Notes under the pieces: generated by a model
Seen by the model: only the letters and a program-made list of their open reading frames with translations
What the model was told of the DNA's origin: nothing
Databases searched by the model: none
DNA from: Microtetraspora sp. NBRC 16547
GTDB taxonomy: Bacteria; Actinomycetota; Actinomycetes; Streptosporangiales; Streptosporangiaceae
Reading direction: 5' to 3'
Assembly (NCBI RefSeq): GCF_030268965.1
Contig: NZ_BSSE01000002.1
Span: 310,001-374,000, forward strand
DNA length: 64,000 bases
Part shown: in pieces, positions 1 through 8,837 of the stretch
Position numbering within the stretch: the stretch's first letter is position 1
Layout of the letters: every line of letters starts with the position of its first letter
Program-made: the position numbers and the translations under genes

Positions 1-2
1 TG

Positions 3-1910
3 ATGGCCGAGGCCGGGGTCAACCTGGTCACCGTCGGCGTCTTCGGATGGGCGCGGGTCGAGCCCGCGCCCGGCGCGTACGATTTCTCCTACTTCGACGC
101 GGTGATGGATGAGCTGGCGGCGGCGGGAGTCACCGTGGACCTCGCCACCATGACCGCCTCGCCGCCGCCGTGGCTGGCCACGGAGCACCCGGAGATCCTG
201 CCGGTCACCGAATCCGGCGCCGTCCTGTCTCCGGGCGGCCGCCAGCACTTCTGCCCGTCCAGCCCGGTCTACCGCGACCGGGCCGCCCGGCTGGTCGAGG
301 CGCTCGCCGTGCACTACAGGGACTACCCCGCCCTGGGCTTCTGGCATGTCGGAAACGAGTACGGCTGCCACGTCGCCGAGTGCTTCTGCGAGGAGTCCGC
401 CCGCGACTTCCGCCGCTGGCTGAGCGCGCGGTACGGCGACATCGAGGAACTGAACGCCGCCTGGTGCACCGACTTCTGGTCCCAGCGCTACACCTCGTTC
501 GATCAGATCCTGCCCCCCAGGCTCGCGCCGACGTACGCCAACCCGGCCCAGCAACTGGACTTCAAGAGGTTCAGCAACGAGGCGCTGCGCGCGTGCTTCG
601 AGATCGAGGCGGCGATCCTGCGACGTGTCACACCGGGCGTGCCGATCCTGACCAACTTCCTCGCCCACCACAAACCGGTGGACGTGCACTCCTGGGCCGA
701 CCGGATGGACGTCGTGGGGCTCGACAGCTACCCCGACCCGTTCTGGCCGCGATCGCACGTGGCGGCCGGCCTCGCCTACGACCTGGCGCGCGGCGCTCAC
801 GGCGGCGACCCCTGGTACCTGGTCGAACAGGCGCCCTCGGCGGTCAACTGGCGGGCGCGCAACGGCATCAAGGAACCCGGCCGGATGCGCCTGTGGAGCT
901 GGCAGGCGATCGCGCACGGTGCCGACGCCGTCCTGTACTTCCAGTGGCGGCAGTCACGCGGCGGCGCGGAGAAGTTCCACTCCGGGATGGTGCCGCACGC
1001 GGGTCCGGACACCCGGGTGTTCCGGGAGGTCGCCGCCCTGGGCGCCGAGCTGGCCGCGGTGCCGGAGCTGGCCGGAACCCGCGTCGCCAACGAGGTGGCC
1101 GTGCTGTTCGACTGGAACAGCTGGTGGGCGCTCGAACTGGACTCCCGCCCGTCCGACGGGCTGAAGGCCGTCGACCGGGCGCTGGACCACTACGGCCCGC
1201 TGTTCGACCTCGGCGTCGGCGTGGACGTGCTGCCGCCCGGCGCGGACCTGTCCGGCTACAAACTGGTCGTGGTCCCGAACCTCTACCTCCTCACCGAGGA
1301 GCACGCGCGTGGGCTCGCCGACTATGCCTCGGCCGGAGGGCACCTGCTGGTGTCGTTCTTCACCTGTGTGGTGGACGGCAACGACCGGATCCACGACGGC
1401 GGCTGCCCGGGGCCGCTGCGCGAGGCGCTCGGCCTGCGCGTCGAGGAGTACCGCCCCGCCGCCGAAGGCGAGACGTTCCCCCTGGGGCAGGGCACCGCCG
1501 ATCTGTGGCGGGAGGACGTACGCATCGAGGGCGCGGACGTCCTGCTGGCCTTCGCCGACGGCACGCCCGCGGTCACCGGGAACCGGTTCGGCACGGGCAC
1601 GGTCCGTTACGTCGCCACCCGGCCGGACGAGACGATCATGCGTGCGGTCATGGCCGAGGCGCTCGCCGAGGCCGGCGCCGAGCCGGTGCTGCCCGACCTC
1701 CCCGACGGCGTCCAGGCCGCGGTGCGCGCGGGCGGCGGCCGGGAGTTCCTGCTGCTGCTCAACCACACCGAACGGGTCCGCACGGTCGACCTGCCGCGCC
1801 CGTTCCACCACCTGCTCGCCCCCGGGCGCCCCGAGGTCGAGCAGGTCACCCTCCACCCCCGCGACGTCGCGGTTCTCGCGCGTCACTCCCGATCCGAGGT
1901 GACTCAATGA
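3..1910 (+). CDS. GH42 beta-galactosidase, 5'-truncated by the window edge
   Basis: This is a glycoside hydrolase family 42 enzyme that would release terminal beta-galactosyl residues, probably in the cytoplasm since no signal peptide is visible. The visible 635 residues begin inside the (beta/alpha)8 barrel (AEAGVNLVTVGVFGWARVEP). About 35 N-terminal residues typical of the family are missing, so the true start lies upstream of base 1 and the ATG at base 3 is internal. The acid/base Glu is in GNEYG (about residue 119 of the visible part) and the nucleophile Glu is in YLVEQAPS (about 275). The middle part is the trimerisation-like domain and the C-terminus a small beta domain. The stop overlaps the start of the next gene by 4 bases (ATGA), which suggests co-transcription with the GH5 gene. 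Confidence 0.9.
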   Translation: MAEAGVNLVTVGVFGWARVEPAPGAYDFSYFDAVMDELAAAGVTVDLATMTASPPPWLATEHPEILPVTESGAVLSPGGRQHFCPSSPVYRDRAARLVEALAVHYRDYPALGFWHVGNEYGCHVAECFCEESARDFRRWLSARYGDIEELNAAWCTDFWSQRYTSFDQILPPRLAPTYANPAQQLDFKRFSNEALRACFEIEAAILRRVTPGVPILTNFLAHHKPVDVHSWADRMDVVGLDSYPDPFWPRSHVAAGLAYDLARGAHGGDPWYLVEQAPSAVNWRARNGIKEPGRMRLWSWQAIAHGADAVLYFQWRQSRGGAEKFHSGMVPHAGPDTRVFREVAALGAELAAVPELAGTRVANEVAVLFDWNSWWALELDSRPSDGLKAVDRALDHYGPLFDLGVGVDVLPPGADLSGYKLVVVPNLYLLTEEHARGLADYASAGGHLLVSFFTCVVDGNDRIHDGGCPGPLREALGLRVEEYRPAAEGETFPLGQGTADLWREDVRIEGADVLLAFADGTPAVTGNRFGTGTVRYVATRPDETIMRAVMAEALAEAGAEPVLPDLPDGVQAAVRAGGGREFLLLLNHTERVRTVDLPRPFHHLLAPGRPEVEQVTLHPRDVAVLARHSRSEVTQ

Positions 1911-3778
1911 GATTAGGAGCACTCCTGGCGGTCATCGCCACCGCCCTCGGCGGCCTGACCGTGGTTCCCCAGCCCGCGGCCGCCGACACACCGACCGCCC
2001 TCGCGGCGTCCTGGGAAGGGCCGCTCAGCACCCGGGGCCGCTACATCGTGGACGCCACCGGGAAGCGGTTCAAACTGCAGTCCGGCAACTGGCACGGCGC
2101 CAGCGGCACCTGGACCGGCAGCGGCGACGACGAGAACCCGGCCGACAACTTCGCCTCCGAGACCTCTCACCGGGTCCCGCTCGGCCTGGCCCGGGTCCCG
2201 ATCAGCAAGATGATCTCGGACTTCCACGCGCTCGGCATCAACAGCATCCGCCTGCCGTTCTCCAACGAGATGATCACGGACGCGCGGCCGGTCAGCGACG
2301 CGGGCGTGGCGGCCAACCCGCAGCTGCGCGGCCTCACTCCCCTTCAGGTCTACGACAAGGTCGTCGAGGCGCTCACCGCCGACGGGTTCGCCGTCATCCT
2401 CAACAACCACACGACCACCACTCGCTGGTGCTGCGCCGTCGACGGGAACGAACGGTGGAACAGCAGCCAGAGCACCCAGAAATGGCTGGACGACTGGGTG
2501 TTCATGGCACGGCGGTACCAGGCCAACAAGCGGGTCGTCGGCGCCGACCTGCGCAACGAGGTGCGCCGGGACACCTGGGACAACCCCAACTGGGGCCTGG
2601 GCGACAGCCACGACTGGGCCGCCGCCGCCCAGCGGGCGGGCGACCGGATCCTCACCGAGGCCGACCCGGACATGCTGATCATGATCGAGGGGATCAACTG
2701 GTCCGGCATCCCGGTCGACGGCCTGTGGCACGACCGGCCGATGCTCAAGCCGGTCGCGACGCTCTCGCAGACGCTCGTCCGCTCGCACAAGCTCGTCTAC
2801 GCCGCGCACTTCTACGGCTACACCGGCCCGCAGCACACCGGCGCGGACGGACTGGGCGAGACCCATGACTACCGCTACCGGGACCTGAGCCGCTCCGACC
2901 TCTTCGCGGTCATGCGCGACACCGCCACCTACGTGGCGACCACCCCGGACCGGCATTTCACCGCCCCTGTGTGGATCAGCGAGTTCGGCGTCGGCAAGGT
3001 CGCCACCGACAAGGACAAGGCCTGGTTCGCCAACATGGTCGACTTCCTCATCGAGAACGGCGTCGACTTCGCGTACTGGCCGATGGTCGGATTCCAGGAG
3101 AACGACCAGGGCAACACCTGGGGCCTCGTCCGCTACGCCGCCGACGGCGGCCTGCGCAGCGTGCTCGACACCGACGACTGGCGGGCGGCGCACTGGGGCC
3201 GCCTGATCGCCGCCACCGGGTACACCGGGCAGGTCACCCCCGTCCGCGCCTGGTCCATGCTCCAGGGCATCCGCAGCGACGCGAACCAGTCCGCGCGGAT
3301 GCGCGCCCGCGGCGACTGGGACTCCGGCGCGCGCAAGCTGTCCTGCCCGGACGACCAGCGCATGATCGGCATCAGCCAGAAGGGCCAGGGCGGCCTGTGC
3401 ACGGACGCCGGGGTGGCGAACCTGTGGGAGTCGGGCGACGCCAAGGTGGTGAAGAGTGAGAGCGTCACCACCGACTGGGCGACCGGGTTCACCAAGTACC
3501 AGTGCCCCAACGGCCAGTTCATGAACGGCTACAGCCTGCGCGGCGACAAGGTGTCGGCCGTGCTCTGCGCCCCCGGCCGGATCCCGCTGGCCGGCGCCGG
3601 CCGGACTCTGTGGGACGACCGGGGCGACAGCCGTCCCGCGTCCGGCGAGGGCGGCGACTACGCCTACGGCTACTACAAGGCGCAGTGCGCGTCCGACGAG
3701 TACGCCGCCGGGATCGCTTTCTCCAACAGCATCGGCCGCTACGGTACCCCCGACGCGCTCTACTGCCGCAAGATCTGA
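1907..3778 (+). CDS. Secreted GH5-family glycoside hydrolase with C-terminal Cys-containing module
   Basis: This is a secreted cellulase-superfamily (GH5) beta-glycanase of 623 residues; the polysaccharide substrate cannot be read from the sequence. The start ATG at 1907 overlaps the GH42 stop and opens a typical signal peptide ending near PQPAAADT (about residue 27). The GH5 acid/base is in ADLRNEVRRD (Glu218) and the nucleophile is in VWISEFGVGK (Glu359). Residues from about 430 onward form a separate module with several Cys residues and repeated short blocks (KLSCPDDQRMIGIS, KYQCPNGQFMNGYS), probably for carbohydrate or surface binding. This C-terminal module is not one I can name. The gene is followed in the same reading frame by the phosphoesterase gene. 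Confidence 0.85.
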   Translation: MRLGALLAVIATALGGLTVVPQPAAADTPTALAASWEGPLSTRGRYIVDATGKRFKLQSGNWHGASGTWTGSGDDENPADNFASETSHRVPLGLARVPISKMISDFHALGINSIRLPFSNEMITDARPVSDAGVAANPQLRGLTPLQVYDKVVEALTADGFAVILNNHTTTTRWCCAVDGNERWNSSQSTQKWLDDWVFMARRYQANKRVVGADLRNEVRRDTWDNPNWGLGDSHDWAAAAQRAGDRILTEADPDMLIMIEGINWSGIPVDGLWHDRPMLKPVATLSQTLVRSHKLVYAAHFYGYTGPQHTGADGLGETHDYRYRDLSRSDLFAVMRDTATYVATTPDRHFTAPVWISEFGVGKVATDKDKAWFANMVDFLIENGVDFAYWPMVGFQENDQGNTWGLVRYAADGGLRSVLDTDDWRAAHWGRLIAATGYTGQVTPVRAWSMLQGIRSDANQSARMRARGDWDSGARKLSCPDDQRMIGISQKGQGGLCTDAGVANLWESGDAKVVKSESVTTDWATGFTKYQCPNGQFMNGYSLRGDKVSAVLCAPGRIPLAGAGRTLWDDRGDSRPASGEGGDYAYGYYKAQCASDEYAAGIAFSNSIGRYGTPDALYCRKI

Positions 3779-3793
3779 AAGGCCTCCCCTTCC

Positions 3794-5839
3794 TTGTCTG
3801 CTCTTCCCCCGTCCCTGCGGGCGGCGCTGGCCCGGCCGATGCCGCCCGGGGGGCTCGACTCGATCCAGCACGTCGTGTTCTTCATGCAGGAGAACCGCTC
3901 CTTCGACCACTATTTCGGGACTCTGCGCGGAGTGCGCGGGTTCGGCGACCGCAACGCCATCACGCTGCGGGACGGCCGGCCGGTGTTCGACCAGTCCGGT
4001 GTCCTCCCCTACCCGGTGCGCGCAGGGACGGGTGACCGGAACCTGACCGAAGGCGACCTCCAGTACGTCGAGGGCGTCGACCATGAATGGGACACGGGGC
4101 AGCGGACCCGGGGCGGCGGCTGGCACGACGGCTGGATCGCGGGCAAGGGACCGGGCGCGATGGTCCACTTCGACCGTCGGGACCTGCCGTTCCAGTTCGA
4201 GCTCGCCGACGCCTTCACCCTCTGCGACGCCTATCACTGCTCGATGTTCGGGCCGACGAACCCCAACCGCCTCTATCACTGGTCGGGAACCGTCGGACCC
4301 GAGCCGTCGGGGCGGCGCACCACCGCGAACGACGCCTGCGAGGAGGACACCCACCCCGGCTACACCCACACGTCCTACCCCGAGCGACTGACTGCGGCGG
4401 GCAAGACCTGGCGGGTCTACCAGGAGTGGGACAACTACCAGTGCAACTCGCTGGACTACTTCGCCTCCTTCAAGAGGGTCGCGCGCGAGGCCCTGGCCCA
4501 CACTCCCTACCGGAGCCTGCACTCCTTCTACACGTCGATCGCCGGGCTGCCCGCGGCGGAGCGGGAGGAGATGCTCGCGGCGCTGGAGAAGGGGGTCGCG
4601 CAGCTCGCCCCCGCCGATCTGGACGCCTACCAGCGGGGACTGTCCAGGGTCGCGCCCGGGCGGCTCGCCGCGTCCTTCCGCGCGGACGTGGCCGAGGGAC
4701 GGCTGCCGCGGGTCTCCTACATCGTCGCGCCGGAGGCGTACTCCGAGCACCCGGACCCGTCCAGCCCGGCCCACAGCGCCGGACTCGTCTACGAGATCCT
4801 CGACGCGCTCGCCTCGCATCCTTCGATCTGGGAACGGACGGCGCTGTTCCTCACCTTCGACGAGAACGACGGGTTCTACGACCACGTGCCGCCGCCGCTG
4901 CCGCCCGAGGGCACCGAGGACGAGTTCATCGACGGGCTTCCGATCGGGCTCGGCTACCGGGTGCCGATGACGGTCGTGTCGCCGTGGACCGTCGGCGGGC
5001 AGGTCTGCTCCGAGGTGTTCGACCACACGTCCACGATCCGCTTCGTGGAACGCTGGCTGGGCGTCGCGGAGCCCAACATCAGCTCGTGGCGGCGACGCGT
5101 GGCGGGCGACCTCACCTCGGCGTTCGACTTCACGCCGGCGTTCGACTCGGCCGCGCCCCCCGCGCCCGCATCCGCGCCGGCGGCACCGGAGGAGACCGGG
5201 CCCCCGACGGCGGCGGCCGTGACCGTGCCCCCGTTCCGGGTGCGCTGGCCGGCGACACCCCCCGCCGAGGGGCGGCTCACCGCGCAGGAGCCCGGCACGC
5301 GGCCCGCCCGGCCGCTGCCCTACCGGCCGGAGGCATCCGCCGTCCTGGCGGACGACGGGCTGATCGTCACCATGACCGACGTCGGGGACCGGGGCAGCCA
5401 CTTCGCGCTCTACCCGTACGCCGGGGAATTCGAGTTCCCGCGCCATTTCGACGTGCTCGGCGCGCGGTCGCTCACCGTCCCCCTCGGAGTGGATGCCTAC
5501 CGGCTGACCCTCACCGGCCCGAACGGCTTCCGGCGCGAGTTCGCCGGGTCCCGTACGGGCCCGGCCGCCCGTGTGGCGGTGTCCTCCTGCGGCGCGGGCC
5601 ACCGGCTCTCGGTGACGATCGCCAACCCCGGACCGGCGCCGTTGACGTTCACGCTCGAAGCGCTCGCCTACGGCTCCGGTCGGCGCGACGTGCTCGTCGC
5701 GGCCGGAGACCGGACGGTGCTCGACTGGGACACCGCGTCCGGCTGGTACGACCTGCGGCTGACGGTCGCCGAGGACCCGTCCTTCCACCGCCGGGTGATG
5801 GGCCACCTCGAAAACGGCCGCGCCGGCGTTTCCGGCTGA
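3794..5839 (+). CDS. Phospholipase C / phosphoesterase family protein
   Basis: This 681-residue protein belongs to the bacterial phosphatidylcholine-hydrolysing phospholipase C/acid phosphatase family. The N-terminal phosphoesterase domain carries the family signature IQHVVFFMQENRSFDHYFGT (about residues 24-43) and the metal-binding block FLTFDENDGFYDHVPPP. The C-terminus holds two repeats of the PLC C-terminal domain (DUF756): ALYPYAGEFEFPRHF, and the last repeat ending RRVMGHLENGRAGVSG. The start is TTG at 3794, because the upstream gene's TGA lies in the same frame only five codons before it, so no earlier start is possible. Relatives usually carry a Tat signal; none is seen here. Either the protein is cytoplasmic or it relies on another route. 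Confidence 0.85.
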   Translation: MSALPPSLRAALARPMPPGGLDSIQHVVFFMQENRSFDHYFGTLRGVRGFGDRNAITLRDGRPVFDQSGVLPYPVRAGTGDRNLTEGDLQYVEGVDHEWDTGQRTRGGGWHDGWIAGKGPGAMVHFDRRDLPFQFELADAFTLCDAYHCSMFGPTNPNRLYHWSGTVGPEPSGRRTTANDACEEDTHPGYTHTSYPERLTAAGKTWRVYQEWDNYQCNSLDYFASFKRVAREALAHTPYRSLHSFYTSIAGLPAAEREEMLAALEKGVAQLAPADLDAYQRGLSRVAPGRLAASFRADVAEGRLPRVSYIVAPEAYSEHPDPSSPAHSAGLVYEILDALASHPSIWERTALFLTFDENDGFYDHVPPPLPPEGTEDEFIDGLPIGLGYRVPMTVVSPWTVGGQVCSEVFDHTSTIRFVERWLGVAEPNISSWRRRVAGDLTSAFDFTPAFDSAAPPAPASAPAAPEETGPPTAAAVTVPPFRVRWPATPPAEGRLTAQEPGTRPARPLPYRPEASAVLADDGLIVTMTDVGDRGSHFALYPYAGEFEFPRHFDVLGARSLTVPLGVDAYRLTLTGPNGFRREFAGSRTGPAARVAVSSCGAGHRLSVTIANPGPAPLTFTLEALAYGSGRRDVLVAAGDRTVLDWDTASGWYDLRLTVAEDPSFHRRVMGHLENGRAGVSG

Positions 5840-5863
5840 CGCGCTCGCTCTCGGGGGTTACTC

Positions 5864-6700
5864 GTGTTCTCCGCTGTCGCGGTGCTGTTCGCCGGACTAC
5901 TCCACGCCACGTGGAACGCGCTCGCCAAGGCGGTGCCCGACCGGCACGCCGCCTTCGGCGTCATGGGGATCGCCCAGTCGCTGATCTGCCTGCCGCTGCT
6001 GTTTTTCGTGGCTCCGCCCGCGGCCGGGGCCTGGCCGTACTGGGGCGTCTCGATCGCGCTGCAACTGGTGTACATGCTGCTGCTCATCCGCTGCTACGAG
6101 CTGGGCGACTTCGGCCAGGTCTACCCGATCGCCAGAGGGAGCGCTCCGCTGCTCGTCGCGATCGTGGCCGGCTTGCAGGGTGAGAGGCTCGCGCTTCTTC
6201 AGGTGTTCGGCCTGGCCGCGACCTGCGGTGGGCTCGCGGCGCTGGCGCTCGCCGGGGCGGGACGGCGACGCATGCCATCTCGCCAGGCCGTGACGGCGGC
6301 CGTGCTGACCGGGGCGACCATCGCGGCCTACACCGTGGTGGACGGCCTGGGCGTACGGGAGTCAGGTACGGCGCTCGGCTACGCGGTCTGGATGTTCGCC
6401 GTCGAAGGGGTGCTGACCCTCGCGGTGATGGCGGCCGTACGCGGCCGGGCGATCGTGCCCGCGTTGCGCGACCGCTGGCGGGTCTCGGCCGTCGGGGGGA
6501 CGATCTCGATGGTGGCGTACGGCCTGGTGCTGTGGGCCCAGACCCGGAGCGCGCTCGCCGAGGTCGCGGCGCTCCGCGAGACGGGCATCCTGTGGGGCGC
6601 GCTCATCGGCGCGCTGTTCTTCTCCGAACGGCTCGGCCGCCGGCGCATCGTCGCGGCGGGGATCGTCACCGTCGGCGTCGTTCTGCTGTCCGCGCGCTGA
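5864..6700 (+). CDS. EamA/DMT-family transporter
   Basis: This is a 278-residue drug/metabolite-transporter (EamA) family membrane protein with about ten hydrophobic segments arranged as two repeats of five (VLFAGLLHATWNALAKAV near the start; GALFFSERLGRRRIVAAGIVTVGVVLL at the end, a typical EamA signature). The start is GTG at 5864 with a G-rich ribosome-binding site (GGGGGT) just upstream. It lies 24 bases after the phosphoesterase and may be the last gene of the GH42-GH5-phosphoesterase transcript. The substrate cannot be inferred. Confidence 0.8.
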   Translation: MFSAVAVLFAGLLHATWNALAKAVPDRHAAFGVMGIAQSLICLPLLFFVAPPAAGAWPYWGVSIALQLVYMLLLIRCYELGDFGQVYPIARGSAPLLVAIVAGLQGERLALLQVFGLAATCGGLAALALAGAGRRRMPSRQAVTAAVLTGATIAAYTVVDGLGVRESGTALGYAVWMFAVEGVLTLAVMAAVRGRAIVPALRDRWRVSAVGGTISMVAYGLVLWAQTRSALAEVAALRETGILWGALIGALFFSERLGRRRIVAAGIVTVGVVLLSAR

Positions 6701-6703
6701 GCC

Positions 6704-6719
6704 ACGGCTACCCAGCCGT
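6704..6719. terminator. Small hairpin between convergent genes
   Basis: A short inverted repeat (ACGGCT, loop ACCC, AGCCGT) lies between the convergent EamA transporter and LacI regulator genes. There is no T-run. It is a weak bidirectional terminator candidate. Confidence 0.3.
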
Positions 6720-6762
6720 CTCGCCGTGCCGGTTGGACCGAGTTGCCGCTGATCACCAGCTC

Positions 6763-7851
6763 TCAGGTGGAATCGCGCTCGACCAGGGCGTGGGTCCACA
6801 GGGTGAGGCGGTGCCGTCCGATCTCGCCGCCCTTGACGACCTCGTCCAGAGCCTGGGCGAGCACGGCCGGAGCGGTCGCGACGTCGAAACGGACGGTGGT
6901 CAATCGGGGCCGCAGCAGCTTCGCCAACGGCAAATCGTCGCACCCCACGACCGCCACGTCGCCGGGAACGGAGAACCCGTTGTCGGCGAGCACGGCCATC
7001 AGCAGCATCGCGTAGTCGTCGTTGTAGGCGAACACGCCACGCTTCGCCGGCGCGCGTCCGGCGGTGTCCGCGCCGTCCACACTGTCCGCGCCGTCCACAC
7101 TGTCCGCGCTGCCTGCGCTGTTCGCGTCCCGCCACACGTCCAGCATCGCGGCGGCCGCGGCCTCGGAGAAGGCCAGGTCCACCCGCGTGTACGGCACGCC
7201 GTGGGCCGCGGCCACCCGCTGCACGCCCGACGCCCGGCGCAGGCCCATCTCGCGCAGGCCGTCCTCGACCGGGACGATCGCGGTGAGGGTGGAGCAGCCG
7301 CGCGCGGCAAGGTGTTCGGCGGCGGTGACCCCGATTGCCTCGTGGTCCATGGTCACAGTGGAGACGATCTCGGAGGACCAGCCCACGACGCCGAGGCCGA
7401 CCACCGCTTTGATCCCCGCCGAGTGCAGGACGTCCACGGCCTGCCGGGTCAGCCGCTCGGCCGGGGCGATGACCGCGACCGGGCGCAGCTCGGCCCACGC
7501 GCGGGCGGCGGCGACGCCTTTCAGGCGGCGCGCGCCGTACTGGATCATGGTGTACCCGAGCCTGCTGAGCTCGCGGTCCAGCTCCTCCATGATGCCGACG
7601 GCGAGCACGCCGTAGGGGATGTCGACCAGCGGGACCAGCACCAGTCCGCTGTGCCCGGTCCGCAGTGTCCGGGCTCCGGCGTGCGGCACGTACCCGAGCC
7701 TGTCGGCGGCCTCCCGGACGCGCGCCCGCGTCTCGTCGCTGATCCGCATGCCCTCGCGGTTGTTGAGGACATACGACACCGTCGCCTGGGAGACCCCTGC
7801 CTCGCGGGCGACGTCGAGACTTGTGGGTGGCTTAGCGGACATCACGTCCAT
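6763..7851 (-). CDS. LacI-family transcriptional regulator
   Basis: This 362-residue LacI/GalR regulator has the N-terminal helix-turn-helix and hinge (TSLDVAREAGVSQATVSYVLNN, residues about 10-31; GYVPHAGARTLRTG hinge helix) followed by a periplasmic-binding-protein-like sensor domain (about 65-362). The sensor contains an 18-base tandem repeat encoding DSVDGA-DSVDGA (around residues 253-266), an insertion in a surface loop that is not usual in the family. The gene is divergent from an alpha/beta-hydrolase and an MFS transporter, which it probably represses by binding the palindrome at 7921-7940. The inducer is unknown. Confidence 0.88.
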   Translation of the reverse strand: MDVMSAKPPTSLDVAREAGVSQATVSYVLNNREGMRISDETRARVREAADRLGYVPHAGARTLRTGHSGLVLVPLVDIPYGVLAVGIMEELDRELSRLGYTMIQYGARRLKGVAAARAWAELRPVAVIAPAERLTRQAVDVLHSAGIKAVVGLGVVGWSSEIVSTVTMDHEAIGVTAAEHLAARGCSTLTAIVPVEDGLREMGLRRASGVQRVAAAHGVPYTRVDLAFSEAAAAAMLDVWRDANSAGSADSVDGADSVDGADTAGRAPAKRGVFAYNDDYAMLLMAVLADNGFSVPGDVAVVGCDDLPLAKLLRPRLTTVRFDVATAPAVLAQALDEVVKGGEIGRHRLTLWTHALVERDST

Positions 7852-7920
7852 TCTGGATCATAGCGAGTTGATAAAGACCAGAACCCTGCTCTTGTCGCCT
7901 TCTGGGCGCGATGCTATCAA

Positions 7921-7940
7921 CTGCTTATACGTATAAGCAG
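7921..7940. promoter_or_regulatory. Perfect 20-bp palindrome, probable LacI-type operator
   Basis: CTGCTTATACGTATAAGCAG is identical to its own reverse complement and has the central CG step typical of LacI/GalR operators. It sits between the divergent LacI gene (start 7851) and the hydrolase gene (start 8025), about 85 bases upstream of the latter. An inverted heptamer pair (GTTGATA 7867-7873 and TATCAAC 7915-7921) flanks the region and may belong to promoters. Operator function is inferred from symmetry and location. Confidence 0.7.
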
Positions 7941-8024
7941 GCCGTCGACGCCGGGCTGACCAAGCGGGGACGCCATCTCTCGTCGGCGCGCCGAACAGTC
8001 GATCACTTCTGTGAGGTAATTCCA

Positions 8025-8720
8025 ATGCTGCTGCACACTCGCGAATGGGGCTCCGGTGACCGGGTAGCCGTACTGATCCACGGCATCATGGCCGACTCCC
8101 GCTGCTGGTGGCGGGTCGGCCCGGCGCTGGCCGAGCGCGGCTACCGGGTCATCGCGGTGGACCTGCCCGGCCATGGCGACAGCCCCCGCGCCGAGCGGTA
8201 CACCCCCGAGCTGTACGCGTCGAGCGTGCTGGAGTCGGTCCCGGCCCGCCCCGGCCTGGCCATCGGCCACTCACTCGGCGGCCTCACCCTGGCCGTCGCG
8301 GTCGAGCGGCTCAAGCCGGGCAGGGCGGTCTACGCCGACCCGGGGTTCCGCCTTCCCCAGGTCGATGGGGTGGATCTCGGCGCGATGATGGCCGCGGCCA
8401 AGGACCAGACCGTGGAGATGGTGCAGCAGGCCCATCCCGGCTGGTCCGCCGAGGAATGCGCGCTCGAGGTCGAGATGCTGGCCAAGTGGGACCCGGCGAC
8501 CGCGGTGGCGCTGAGCTCGTTCGTCGACTCGGACTTCACGCCGGAGCCGGTCGTTCCGTCATTGGTCCAGCTGGCCGACCCGAGCATGCTGGTCTCTCCG
8601 GAATTCGCCGACACCCTCGTCTCCAAGGACTTCGAGGTGCGCGTGGTGAAGGGCGCCGAACACACGATCCATCGCCACCTGTTCGAAGACTTCATGGCCG
8701 GCCTCGAGGGCTGGATCTAG
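8025..8720 (+). CDS. Alpha/beta-fold hydrolase
   Basis: This is a 231-residue serine hydrolase of the alpha/beta superfamily, predicted cytoplasmic. It shows the oxyanion/strand block VLIHGIMADSRCWWRVGPAL, the VDLPGHGDSP turn, the nucleophile elbow AIGHSLGG (Ser about residue 83) and the terminal catalytic His in VKGAEHTIHRHL. ATG at 8025 is chosen over an upstream in-frame start because it has a GAGG ribosome-binding site nine bases before it and begins the conserved fold (MLLHTREWGSGD); the longer frame would run through the operator. It lies downstream of the palindrome and upstream of an MFS transporter, suggesting uptake and hydrolysis of one ester or amide substrate. Confidence 0.82.
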   Translation: MLLHTREWGSGDRVAVLIHGIMADSRCWWRVGPALAERGYRVIAVDLPGHGDSPRAERYTPELYASSVLESVPARPGLAIGHSLGGLTLAVAVERLKPGRAVYADPGFRLPQVDGVDLGAMMAAAKDQTVEMVQQAHPGWSAEECALEVEMLAKWDPATAVALSSFVDSDFTPEPVVPSLVQLADPSMLVSPEFADTLVSKDFEVRVVKGAEHTIHRHLFEDFMAGLEGWI

Positions 8721-8837
8721 ATCTTCCGCTACGGCTCCCGCCTGAGGGGGCCGCTGCGCGAGCACGTCTCCCGTGCTCGAAACACGTCGCGACACGTCGC
8801 ACTCCTTGATGCCGATCACACCCCCCAATGGAGCATC

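Noticed and set aside
1913-5806. Very long minus-strand open frame opposite the GH5 and phosphoesterase genes
   Set aside because: It mirrors two well-supported genes, has the Arg/Gly/Val/Pro-rich composition of high-GC antisense frames, and no domain.
6763-7110. Short DNA repeat in LacI gene considered as a CRISPR-like array
   Set aside because: Only two adjacent copies without spacers; it is a coding tandem repeat.
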